From: Prochlorococcus marinus str. MIT 9313 | Lineage (GTDB): Bacteria > Cyanobacteriota > Cyanobacteriia > PCC-6307 > Cyanobiaceae | Assembly (NCBI RefSeq): GCF_000011485.1 | Contig: NC_005071.1 | Location: 2,173,347-2,237,346 of the forward strand | Length of the DNA stretch: 64,000 bases | Reading direction: 5' to 3' | Shown here: positions 28,942-37,085 of the stretch, one piece after another | Position numbering within the stretch: the first letter of the stretch is position 1 | Layout: each line of letters opens with the position of its first letter | Position numbers and translations under genes: made by a program | Notes under the pieces: generated by a model | Database searches by the model: none | What the model was told of the DNA's origin: nothing | Seen by the model: the letters and a program-made list of their open reading frames with translations, nothing else

Positions 28942-29050
28942 GCTAACGGCGGCCGTCTCCCTGCGGAGGGCGGCCAAAGAGGTGGGCCACCATCTTGCCG
29001 CACTTGTCCCAAGGGCCAGGTCATCCGCAATCGTTCAATCCCGCTCGTCC

Positions 29051-29476
29051 ATGGCCAAGAAAGTTGTATCTGTGATCAAGCTGGCCCTTCAGGCTGGCAA
29101 AGCTAATCCTGCTCCGCCTGTGGGTCCTGCCCTTGGCCAGCATGGAGTCAACATCATGGCGTTTTGCAAGGAGTACAACGCTCGCACGCAGGACAAGGCC
29201 GGATTAGTGATTCCGGTAGAGATCTCGGTTTTTGAAGACCGTAGTTTCACATTCATTACCAAAACTCCCCCAGCATCAGTGCTGATCACGAAGGCTGCCG
29301 GGATCGAAAAAGGTTCTGGTGAGTCCGCCCATGGCAAGGTCGGCTCCTTAAGCCGTTCTCAGCTTGAAGAGATCGCCAAGACCAAGCTGCCTGATCTCAA
29401 TTGCACCAGTATTGAATCAGCCATGCGCATCATTGAAGGTACTGCTCGCAACATGGGCGTTTCCATCAGCGACTGA
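29051..29476 (+). CDS. rplK: 50S ribosomal protein L11
   Basis: 141 residues from ATG 29051 ([40 protein letters not shown]). Binds the GTPase-associated region of 23S rRNA and forms the L7/L12 stalk base. The C-terminal RNA-binding half is intact ([12 protein letters not shown]). A frame reaching back into nusG is spurious. Confidence 0.98.
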   Translation: MAKKVVSVIKLALQAGKANPAPPVGPALGQHGVNIMAFCKEYNARTQDKAGLVIPVEISVFEDRSFTFITKTPPASVLITKAAGIEKGSGESAHGKVGSLSRSQLEEIAKTKLPDLNCTSIESAMRIIEGTARNMGVSISD

Positions 29477-29561
29477 CACTGATGTAGCGTCCATCTTCAA
29501 GATTCATCTATTCACCATTTTCGGGGGAGACACGTTGTGTCGCCTGCACCCCACATCTGCC

Positions 29562-30269
29562 ATGCCAAAACTGTCTAAACGTATTACTGGCCTTCTCGCC
29601 AAAGTTGAAGACCGTGTGTATCAGCCTCTTGAGGCCATTCAGCTCGTCAAAGAGAACGCCACAGCAAAGTTCGACGAAACCATCGAAGCCCACGTGCGCC
29701 TTGGGATTGATCCCAAATACACCGATCAACAGTTGCGAACCACTGTTGCTCTGCCTCAAGGTACGGGTCAGAGCGTGCGCATCGCTGTAATCAGCAGGGG
29801 TGAGAAATTAGCTGAGGCAAAGACAGCTGGGGCTGAGTTGGCTGGGGATGATGATTTGGTGGAAAGCATCGGCAAAGGCCAGATGGATTTCGATCTTTTG
29901 ATCGCTACCCCTGACATGATGCCCAAGGTGGCCAAGCTGGGCAGAGTCCTAGGTCCCCGTGGCCTGATGCCAAACCCTAAGGCTGGAACAGTAACCACGG
30001 ATTTAGCGGCTGCGATCAAGGAGTTCAAGGCCGGCAAGCTGGAATTCAGGGCTGATCGTGCTGGCATCGTGCATGTGCGTTTCGGCAAGGCAAGTTTTTC
30101 CGCAGACGCCCTGCTCGAGAATCTGAAGACCTTGCAGGAGACCATCGATCGCAATAAGCCAAGTGGTGCCAAGGGTCGCTATTGGAAGAGTCTGTACATC
30201 ACCTCCACCATGGGTCCTTCAGTGGAAGTGGACGTAACTGCTCTTCAGGACCTCGAAGAAGACGCTTGA
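29562..30269 (+). CDS. rplA: 50S ribosomal protein L1
   Basis: 235 residues from ATG 29562. L1 signature [17 protein letters not shown] is present, together with [20 protein letters not shown]. It forms the L1 stalk that moves E-site tRNA; in many bacteria it also represses translation of its own rplK-rplA mRNA. It lies 85 bases after rplK. Confidence 0.98.
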   Translation: MPKLSKRITGLLAKVEDRVYQPLEAIQLVKENATAKFDETIEAHVRLGIDPKYTDQQLRTTVALPQGTGQSVRIAVISRGEKLAEAKTAGAELAGDDDLVESIGKGQMDFDLLIATPDMMPKVAKLGRVLGPRGLMPNPKAGTVTTDLAAAIKEFKAGKLEFRADRAGIVHVRFGKASFSADALLENLKTLQETIDRNKPSGAKGRYWKSLYITSTMGPSVEVDVTALQDLEEDA

Positions 30270-30505
30270 CCTTGTTGCTGTAGGGTTGCCCCTTGGCGAA
30301 AGCCAACGGGCACGCGCCCGACCCAAGACAACAGGTTGCCATCTTTCAGTGATGCTTCATGCATCCTTTGAGGTTGTTTAAGTCCTGTCGAGGTAGATGC
30401 GAAGGTTTTTCCCTGTTGGGATTGGATCGACACGCGGCCTCTGCTCTTTTTTGAGCACTTGGCGAGTGCGTGTCTAGCTTGTTCACCCGATCCGATCCAA
30501 TTCCT

Positions 30506-31033
30506 ATGGGCCGCACTCTGGAGAGCAAGCAACAGATTGTCGAAGAGCTCAAGGGGCTTCTCGGCGAGGCCGAAATGGCACTGGTCCTGGATTATCAGGG
30601 TCTCTCCATTAAGGAAATGTCTGATCTGCGCACGCGTTTGCAGGCCAGCAACGGGGTGTGCAAGGTGACCAAAAACACCTTGATGCGCCACGCCATTAAT
30701 GGGAATGGTGCCTGGTCAAATCTCGAATCCTTACTGACTGGTACCAACGCCTTCGTTCTGATCAAGGGCGATGTTGGCGGTGCTGTTAAGGCCGTACAGG
30801 CTTTTCAGAAGGACACTAAAAAATCCGAGACGAAGGGTGGTCTTTTCGAAGGCAAGCTCCTCTCACAGGGTGAGATCAAGGCTATTGGTGATCTTCCGAC
30901 CAAGGAGGTTCTGATGGCGCAGATCGCAGGTTCCCTCAATGCCTTGGCTACCAAGGTTGCTGTGGGTATCAACGAGGTTCCTTCCGGCCTTGCCCGGGCA
31001 CTTCATCAGCACGCCGAGAGTGGCGAGAGCTGA
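30506..31033 (+). CDS. rplJ: 50S ribosomal protein L10
   Basis: 175 residues from ATG 30506: [20 protein letters not shown], then [17 protein letters not shown] and [12 protein letters not shown], the rRNA-binding half, with a C-terminal helix carrying L7/L12 dimers. The 236-base gap between rplA and rplJ, with a GC-rich GGGCACGCGCCC hairpin near 30308, sits where L10 autoregulatory leaders occur in other bacteria; I could not recognise that leader with certainty. Confidence 0.97.
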
Positions 31034-31082
31034 ACGTCTTCGATTCGACTATTTCTCCCTGATCTGTTGCTTAATCCAAACC

Positions 31083-31478
31083 ATGTCTAAAAAAACCGAC
31101 GACATTCTTGACTCGCTAAAAACCCTTTCTTTGCTTGAGGCGTCTGAGCTGGTTAAGCAGATTGAGGATGCTTTTGGCGTCTCTGCCGCTGCTTCTGCAG
31201 GCGTTGTGGTGGCTGCTGGTGGTGCTGCTGGTGGTGGTGCTGCTGCTGAAGCTGCCGAAGAGCAAACCGAATTTGATGTTGTGCTTGAGAGTTTCGACGC
31301 TTCAGCCAAGATCAAGGTCCTTAAGGCCGTTCGTGAAGCCACCGGCCTCGGCCTGGGCGACGCTAAAGCCATGGTCGAAGCAGCTCCTAAGACCATCAAG
31401 GAAGGCATTGCTAAGAATGATGCTGAGGCTCTCAAGAAGGCCATCGAAGAGGTTGGCGGTAAGGTCAGCCTCAAGTGA
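31083..31478 (+). CDS. rplL: 50S ribosomal protein L7/L12
   Basis: 131 residues from ATG 31083. N-terminal dimerisation domain ([20 protein letters not shown]), Ala/Gly-rich hinge (about 38-58), and C-terminal factor-binding domain with [20 protein letters not shown] and [11 protein letters not shown]. Last gene of the cluster; a strong terminator follows. Confidence 0.98.
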   Translation: MSKKTDDILDSLKTLSLLEASELVKQIEDAFGVSAAASAGVVVAAGGAAGGGAAAEAAEEQTEFDVVLESFDASAKIKVLKAVREATGLGLGDAKAMVEAAPKTIKEGIAKNDAEALKKAIEEVGGKVSLK

Positions 31479-31536
31479 TTTGCCAGCGGATAGCGGCCTT
31501 CAGCTTGGTTGCTATGCATCCGTTTTTTTAACTCTT

Positions 31537-31565
31537 CACCGGTCCTTCGGGGCCGGTGTTTTTTT
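31537..31565 (+). terminator. Rho-independent terminator of the ribosomal protein operon
   Basis: Nine-base-pair stem CACCGGTCC / GGGCCGGTG closed by a TTCG tetraloop and followed by seven T. About 60 bases after rplL. Confidence 0.95.
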
Positions 31566-31580
31566 GCGTGGCAAATATGC

Positions 31581-31612
31581 AAAAAAAATCCCCGCCAAAG
31601 GCAGGGATTTTT
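31581..31612. terminator. Bidirectional terminator, mainly for the minus-strand gene at 31760
   Basis: A-run, TCCCCGCC, loop AAA, GGCAGGGA, T-run: a hairpin with one mismatch flanked by A and T tracts, so it can work on both strands. On the minus strand it lies about 150 bases past the DUF3747-like gene. Confidence 0.85.
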
Positions 31613-31759
31613 AGGTGGGACAGAATCAGGAGTCTTGCCTTGTTTCGACCCTGAACTGTTGATTCGCACCCCTCACGATGTTAATGATATGAGGCAATTT
31701 TTAGAGTTACTAGTATTATGGGGCGCTACTTCAACTGTCCTCTCTGCAGTGGGCCTACG

Positions 31760-32497
31760 TCAGGGACGATAAGGAATCACAAGGAGTCGAATCGGGCCTT
31801 TACCATGGATGACGCTGTTTTTGGCTATTGAAATTGGGGGAGGGAGTGGTGCCTTGGGAGCGCCTAGTTGCTTGAAGGCGGAAGGTCCTTGATGAGCTGA
31901 TGCTTTGGCAATTAACAGGTTCACAGGATCTGGATGAGCAAAGTAGACGTGGCTGAGTTTGCGTCCTTGGTATATGCGACGCTCCAGCTTCCAGCCGGGT
32001 TCCAAGTTTAATTTCACAAACGCATCACGATTGCGTTGAGGAAGTATTGCGCTGGCAACGGTAATTGGAACCGACCGCGCAGGATCGAGGGCTTTTAGTT
32101 CCAGACGATCTCGGCTTTGTTTGATGCGCAGCCGAAAGCTGTGAGCCACGTCTTCGCCGCTACTTCGCAAGGAATAGCCGTTGCTGTCTAAGTAACGATT
32201 GCAGATTCCTGCAAAGTTGAAGTTATTAAGGGTTGGGTTAACCAATCCGTCTGGACGGGTTTCCCAGCACAGTGGCAGAGGCTTGATTTGTTCGAGTACG
32301 AGCAGTTTCCAGCGATTTCCTCCCACTGCCTGAGCCAATACGACCAAACGTTCTTGGTTGAGAGGCTGACTGTTGAAAATCGTTTTGGAGATTGCTGGCA
32401 AGGTCGTCAGCAAAGTGAAGAAACCAAGACCTAAAACCAACAGCCTGTTGCCTGGCTTTCTCAATGCCATGAGCAGCTCGGGGTAGGTTCGCGACAT
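31760..32497 (-). CDS. Secreted DUF3747-like cyanobacterial protein
   Basis: 245 residues. Signal or anchor helix at about 16-36 (GNRLLVLGLGFFTLLTTLPA). The core region LNQERLVVLAQAVGGNRWKL, then LVLEQ, LPLCWETR, NNFNFAGICNRYLDSNGYSL and SGEDVAHSFRLRI, matches what I remember of DUF3747: conserved Cys-Trp, NFxFxGIC and SNGYS. The C-terminal part is basic and Pro-rich. Probably periplasmic or outer-layer; function unknown. Confidence 0.7.
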   Translation of the reverse strand: MSRTYPELLMALRKPGNRLLVLGLGFFTLLTTLPAISKTIFNSQPLNQERLVVLAQAVGGNRWKLLVLEQIKPLPLCWETRPDGLVNPTLNNFNFAGICNRYLDSNGYSLRSSGEDVAHSFRLRIKQSRDRLELKALDPARSVPITVASAILPQRNRDAFVKLNLEPGWKLERRIYQGRKLSHVYFAHPDPVNLLIAKASAHQGPSAFKQLGAPKAPLPPPISIAKNSVIHGKGPIRLLVIPYRP

Positions 32498-32558
32498 AGC
32501 GTCTAATGACTAAGAACCAAGCGAACCGTGTTGTACCAAACAACAACAGACTTCTCAA

Positions 32559-33332
32559 ATGGCTGATGGTCGTGGACGGGTTGTGGCTGCTGCCACTGAT
32601 GGGGCTTGTAGTGGAAATCCTGGCCCTGGGGGCTGGGGGGCACTGCTGCGCTTTGAGGATGGGAGCGTGGAGGAGTTCGGAGGCTATGCGCCGGCCACGA
32701 CCAACAACCGCATGGAACTTCAGGCGGCCCTTCATGTGCTGGAGCAGCTCAAAGAGCTTCCTTGTCACCCCGATTTAAAGATCCGTACCGACAGCAAATA
32801 TTTAATTGATGGTTTGAGCAAATGGATGGCGGGATGGAAACGTAAGGGTTGGCGTACGGCGGCTGGCAAGCCTGTGCTGAATCAAGATCTCTGGCGAGCT
32901 CTAGACCGTGCTCGCTTGGATCATGTGCCCCTGGCTTATGTGAAAGGTCATAGCGGTGACCCAGACAATGAAAGGGTTGACCAAATCGCAGTGAGCTTTT
33001 CCAAAGGAGGTGGTACTCCAGCGTTGATGTCTGGACAGGGGTCAGCCTCTATTGCACTCGGTCTTGTTGAGCCGATCAAAGAAGCTGGAGATGGCGAAGA
33101 TTTTGCCCCTTCTGATTTACAGCGGCTGCTAACAAGACTGGAGCTTGCTGATCGTTTCGCTGTGCGTGGCTATGGCCTCAGCCTGATTGAGGTGGCCCAA
33201 TTGGTGGAGCAACCAATCGAGCAGCTTGCGAATAAGACTGCCCCCTGGCGTTGGCGCGATTGGCTATTGGAGCCTGTGGGGGAAAACCGCTGGCGATTGC
33301 ACCGCTGCGCGGCAGGATCGGATCAGATCTGA
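32559..33332 (+). CDS. rnhA: Ribonuclease HI with C-terminal extension
   Basis: 257 residues, about 100 longer than standard RNase HI. The catalytic domain (5-150) shows [18 protein letters not shown], the Glu of [22 protein letters not shown] with its Asp, and [14 protein letters not shown] with His and final Asp: the DEDD set is complete. The extension (about 160-257) has [20 protein letters not shown] and a basic end; it looks like an additional small domain of unknown role seen in related cyanobacteria. It removes RNA from RNA-DNA hybrids. Confidence 0.93.
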   Translation: MADGRGRVVAAATDGACSGNPGPGGWGALLRFEDGSVEEFGGYAPATTNNRMELQAALHVLEQLKELPCHPDLKIRTDSKYLIDGLSKWMAGWKRKGWRTAAGKPVLNQDLWRALDRARLDHVPLAYVKGHSGDPDNERVDQIAVSFSKGGGTPALMSGQGSASIALGLVEPIKEAGDGEDFAPSDLQRLLTRLELADRFAVRGYGLSLIEVAQLVEQPIEQLANKTAPWRWRDWLLEPVGENRWRLHRCAAGSDQI

Positions 33333-33343
33333 GGAGGCCCAGG

Positions 33344-34522
33344 ATGGCTGAGCCATCACCTGCAAAGGTGTACTCCACCGGTGGGTTGTATCGCCGTTGG
33401 CTGGGAGCAATACTCGCGAATGATCAGGGCTTAGATCCGGAACAGTTGACTCAAGCAGCATTGAGTGCCCTTAGCCAGACGTCCCTACGTAGAGATTGGC
33501 CAGGCGTATCAGCTGTCCTGGCAGCTATAGCGTTGGATTTGCAACGCCATGATCTGCGGCTTGAGCAAGTGTTGTTCGGCTGCCGATTTCTTAATCCTGT
33601 TGGACTGGCGGCTGGCTTTGACAAAAACGGAGTGGCGGCCAGTATCTGGGATCGCTTTGGATTTGGATTCGCCGAACTCGGCACTGTGACTTGGCATGGG
33701 CAGACCGGTAACCCTCGGCCCCGACTCTTTCGCCTTGCTGCTGAGCAGGCCGCTTTGAACCGGATGGGTTTCAACAACAACGGTGCTGAGGTAATGCGTC
33801 GCACTTTGGAGAAACAGGCTTTGCCTTCACCTGGCCAGCGTCCAGCTGTGCTGGGTCTCAACTTGGGCAAATCCAGGATCACGCCATTGGAGCAGGCCCC
33901 AGACGACTACGCCTTATCGCTTGAGTTGCTAGCACCATTGGCGGATTACGCCGTGATCAATGTCAGCTCTCCTAATACACCAGGCTTGCGTGATCTCCAG
34001 GATGCCAGCCAGTTAAGGCGTCTGGTGGAACGATTGCGCCGATTGCCAGGATGCCCGCCACTACTGGTGAAGATCGCTCCGGATCTCGAGGATGATGCCA
34101 TTGATGGCCTGGCTCGCTTGGCTTATGAGGAGGGTTTGGCAGGTGTCATTGCTGTGAATACAAGCCTCGACAGATTCGGCCTCGACGGGCGGGTCCTTCC
34201 CAAAACGGGCCGCACCCTCGCGGAGGAGGCTGGTGGGCTCAGTGGAGCGCCTCTGCGTCAACGGGCCTTGGAGGTGCTGCGTCGGCTGCGGGCCACGGCA
34301 GGTCCAGCGTTGCCCTTGATCGGCGTGGGAGGCATCGACTCGCCAGAGGCTGCATGGGAGCGAATCAGTGCCGGAGCTTCACTTGTGCAGCTTTACACCG
34401 GTTGGATCTTTAAGGGTCCAGATTTGGTACCAAATATTTTGGATGGGCTGATCGGCCAGCTTGACCGCCATGGCTTCCGGCATGTGTCGGAGGCTGTCGG
34501 GAGCGGCGTGCCCTGGCAGTAG
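33344..34522 (+). CDS. pyrD: Dihydroorotate dehydrogenase (quinone), class 2
   Basis: 392 residues from ATG 33344, which has the ribosome-binding site GAGGAGG at about 33331-33337 directly over the rnhA stop. Class 2 features: N-terminal helical extension for quinone and membrane contact, [57 protein letters not shown] with the catalytic Ser, and LIGVGGIDS plus [13 protein letters not shown] for FMN. Fourth step of pyrimidine synthesis, passing electrons to plastoquinone. Confidence 0.97.
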   Translation: MAEPSPAKVYSTGGLYRRWLGAILANDQGLDPEQLTQAALSALSQTSLRRDWPGVSAVLAAIALDLQRHDLRLEQVLFGCRFLNPVGLAAGFDKNGVAASIWDRFGFGFAELGTVTWHGQTGNPRPRLFRLAAEQAALNRMGFNNNGAEVMRRTLEKQALPSPGQRPAVLGLNLGKSRITPLEQAPDDYALSLELLAPLADYAVINVSSPNTPGLRDLQDASQLRRLVERLRRLPGCPPLLVKIAPDLEDDAIDGLARLAYEEGLAGVIAVNTSLDRFGLDGRVLPKTGRTLAEEAGGLSGAPLRQRALEVLRRLRATAGPALPLIGVGGIDSPEAAWERISAGASLVQLYTGWIFKGPDLVPNILDGLIGQLDRHGFRHVSEAVGSGVPWQ

Positions 34523-34557
34523 CCGATACCCTTCATCCAGAGCGGGGTTGCCTTTCC

Positions 34558-35559
34558 TTGGTGTTGGCTGGTCTACGCGAACGTTTTCCGCAGCTGGAAC
34601 AGTTGCAGGCCATGGCGGAGCGGTGGCTTTTGCAACAACGGGTGCTGCTTGTTGTTGATGAGTCTGCTCTCGTGATGCTCTGGGAACAGGGGGAGAGATT
34701 GACTCTGCGACATGTACCCCTACCTCAGGACCTTTGTCGTGCAGGCATGCCGACCCAGCGTCAAGCTTTGGGTGAGTTGTTAGGGGACCTACTTCTGGAT
34801 ATCGGTCTTCTCGGAGGCCAGCTGGAGATGTTGTTGCCGATGGAGACCTGTCAATGGCGCTTGCTCTGCTGGCCCGATGGTGAACCAGAGGTGGATCAGG
34901 TAAAGGCCCTGCGAGAACTCAACCCTGAGCTGAATTGGCCATTGTCCTTATCGGAGTCTTATTGCGCTGTTTCATCAGTGCAGCTTGCTGGATCTTTGTC
35001 GACTCCAACGCCGCTGTCTTTAGCAGTTGTGACTGATCGGTTGATGGTGCATGCCTGGATTGATGTCGTCGAGGCGGCGGATCTGCCGCTCCTCAACCTT
35101 GAGTGGATGCTGACAGCTGCCTGGCGAGCTGTACGTGCGGCCAGCCAACACTTTGAAGGAGATCTAGCTTGGTTGTTGAAGCATCATGGACACTGGCGTT
35201 TGGTGCTATTACGCGGCGGTTTACCTGAGCTCGACCATGCTCTTTCGGCTTCGTTTGATGGTGACGATCTGTCGCAGGATTTTTTGCAGGAGCTTAATGA
35301 GGTTTTGCAAGCTTGGCGTTTGCACAGCGGCGGGGCGTCACCCCCTTTGGCATGGTGGATTACAGCCGCTGCTGTTGATCAGCAGCAACTTTGTTTAGCG
35401 TTGGAGTCTCTAGGTCAAGGTGAGTGCCTAAGCAAGCAAAAGCTTTGGGTGGTTGGTGAAGAGCAACCCACCCTTGAAGGGCCAGATCCTGAATTTTGGC
35501 AGGGTGACTGCGCAACTTTGGCTTGTTTAGCCCTAGCGGGCGCTTGGGAGCAGCGCTGA
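34558..35559 (+). CDS. pilM: Type IV pilus assembly protein PilM-like
   Basis: 333 residues; start TTG 34558 or GTG 34561. The sequence itself is poorly conserved, but the position directly before pilN, pilO and a pilQ secretin, the actin-like beta-strand layout (LLVVDESALVMLWEQGERLT; SLAVVTDRLMVHAWIDVVEA) and the length are those of PilM. PilM is the cytoplasmic ring component that binds the N-terminus of PilN. Its TGA overlaps the pilN ATG (TGATG). The call rests mainly on context. Confidence 0.65.
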   Translation: MVLAGLRERFPQLEQLQAMAERWLLQQRVLLVVDESALVMLWEQGERLTLRHVPLPQDLCRAGMPTQRQALGELLGDLLLDIGLLGGQLEMLLPMETCQWRLLCWPDGEPEVDQVKALRELNPELNWPLSLSESYCAVSSVQLAGSLSTPTPLSLAVVTDRLMVHAWIDVVEAADLPLLNLEWMLTAAWRAVRAASQHFEGDLAWLLKHHGHWRLVLLRGGLPELDHALSASFDGDDLSQDFLQELNEVLQAWRLHSGGASPPLAWWITAAAVDQQQLCLALESLGQGECLSKQKLWVVGEEQPTLEGPDPEFWQGDCATLACLALAGAWEQR

Positions 35560-36257
35560 TGGCTTCATTAACTAAGGCTGAGTTGAATCTGTTGCAAGAG
35601 CGTCGCCAAGAGTTGGGTCTGACGGCTCAGCCTGCTCTGATTCCTCAGGTGCGTTCCTTGCTTGCCAAGGGCCTGGGACTCGGTGGTCTGCTGGTGCTCG
35701 CTGTAGTGGCAGTGGCCGCTTGGTTGGCCTGGCAAGAAAGTCAGCAACAGGTTGAGCTTGATCGCTTGCAGCCACTAGAGCAACAATTGCGGCTGGATCA
35801 GACGCAACTGCAGCAGCTAAAGACACGTACAGCAGTCATACGTAAGGGAAACACCCAAATCGCTGAACAGTTGGTCGCGGTTCGAGCCAGCTCTGCACTG
35901 ATGGAACAATTGCGCCGGCTGACGCCTCAAGGCATACAGCTAAAGGAGGTTGCGGTAAGAACTCAGCAGATCAACATTGTCGGTCAATCCTTGGGCGGTG
36001 GTTCTCCGGGGCCCTTTGAACGCATCAATGCATTGGTTCTGCAACTTTCGGCACTGCCGATGGTGAAACCTGATGGGGTGAAGGTCTTGAAAGTGGTGAG
36101 GGAGGGGGCTGGTGAGGATGGGGAATTCGTGCAATTCAGCGTCGATGTGACTTTGGATCCCAAGGCGAAGCCTTCTCTGCAGGAGTTGACTGAGTTGGGT
36201 GCGAGCGGTTTGGTAGAGCGCTATCGGCTGCTTGAGGAGCAGGGGGTAGCACCATGA
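35559..36257 (+). CDS. pilN: Type IV pilus assembly protein PilN
   Basis: 232 residues. Short cytoplasmic N-terminus (ELNLLQERRQELGL), one membrane helix (about 41-60, GLGGLLVLAVVAVAAWLAWQ), a periplasmic coiled coil (about 62-105), then the ferredoxin-like PilN domain with RLTPQGIQLKEVAV and INIVGQSLGG. It forms the inner-membrane alignment complex with PilO and PilM. Overlaps pilO by four bases (ATGA). Confidence 0.85.
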   Translation: MASLTKAELNLLQERRQELGLTAQPALIPQVRSLLAKGLGLGGLLVLAVVAVAAWLAWQESQQQVELDRLQPLEQQLRLDQTQLQQLKTRTAVIRKGNTQIAEQLVAVRASSALMEQLRRLTPQGIQLKEVAVRTQQINIVGQSLGGGSPGPFERINALVLQLSALPMVKPDGVKVLKVVREGAGEDGEFVQFSVDVTLDPKAKPSLQELTELGASGLVERYRLLEEQGVAP

Positions 36258-37009
36258 CCAATCTCAGCCAAGAGCGACCGAGCTGGCAACGCAAACTCAC
36301 ACGTGACCGTGTCTTAGTGGGAGTGCCGCTCGTGGTAGGCGGCATGGTGGCTTGCTCATTGGTCTTCACGGTTGTATCGCCTAGCTTGGTTCGATTGGGA
36401 GACCAGCAGAAACGTCTGGAACAACTGCTCAACCAAGAGGCCTCATTACCCTTGCTGCCTGGCCAGTTGAAGACAGCCACTGAACAGCTAGCAAAGGTTC
36501 AACAGCAGCAAGAAGTGTTGCTGAATCTGGTGGCAGGTAAGAACAAAATCCAAACCTTTTTGGCTCAATTGAGCCGCGAAGCCATGACGGCAGGGGTGGT
36601 TCTGGAGCTCTATGAACCTGTGTTAGTCGCCCCGTCACCATCGGCAGCTACCAGCCAAGAGCCTCCGGGAACGAAGTCGAATCCAGATGGCGAGGAGATC
36701 AGCCCTGAAAACCCACTGGCAGGCCGTGGTTACGAGAAAACAGCCGTGCTCCTTCAGGCCCGTGGACCTTTTATCGCCCTGCAGGGCTTTCTTAGAGGAA
36801 TAGAAGCTTTGCAGCTCGTGGTCCAACCCAGTGATCTTGAGCTAACAGCACTCGACCCTCAGCAGGGGCCAGAAGATGACGTCGTAACAGGAGCAGCACT
36901 CACGCAGCTCAAGCTGAAACTAACCTTCTATGACAAAACATCCGTTCCTGCCAAGCAAGGGAAGCGCAGGATTCTTGATTCTGAGGAAGGATTCCCTCCT
37001 GAAGCCTGA
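36254..37009 (+). CDS. pilO: Type IV pilus assembly protein PilO
   Basis: 251 residues. One membrane helix (about 21-42, VLVGVPLVVGGMVACSLVFT), a coiled coil (about 55-95, QQKRLEQLLNQEASLPLLPG and AKVQQQQEVLLNLVAG), then a periplasmic domain including KIQTFLAQLSREAMTAGVVL and LLQARGPFIALQGFLRGIEA, typical of PilO. A Pro/Ser linker lies about 130-155. Confidence 0.85.
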   Translation: MTNLSQERPSWQRKLTRDRVLVGVPLVVGGMVACSLVFTVVSPSLVRLGDQQKRLEQLLNQEASLPLLPGQLKTATEQLAKVQQQQEVLLNLVAGKNKIQTFLAQLSREAMTAGVVLELYEPVLVAPSPSAATSQEPPGTKSNPDGEEISPENPLAGRGYEKTAVLLQARGPFIALQGFLRGIEALQLVVQPSDLELTALDPQQGPEDDVVTGAALTQLKLKLTFYDKTSVPAKQGKRRILDSEEGFPPEA

Positions 37010-37085
37010 AGCGCCCCTGGCTGGCAAGGAAATCGATCGATACCATCCGTGAAGATTGTGTGCCAGATCAACCCTGGGTCGCCGT

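Noticed and set aside
30270..30505. Possible L10 autoregulatory leader
   Set aside because: Position fits and a small GC hairpin exists, but I could not identify the conserved leader structure, so it is not listed as a feature.
31689..31772. 27-residue hydrophobic frame MRQFLELLVLWGATSTVLSA...
   Set aside because: Could be a tiny membrane subunit, but it matches none I know, overlaps the end of the minus-strand gene, and has no clear ribosome-binding site.
31801..33000. Second ribosomal or tRNA gene cluster near rplL
   Set aside because: No cloverleaf or rRNA-like sequence was found after the rplL terminators; the DNA is explained by the DUF3747-like gene and rnhA.
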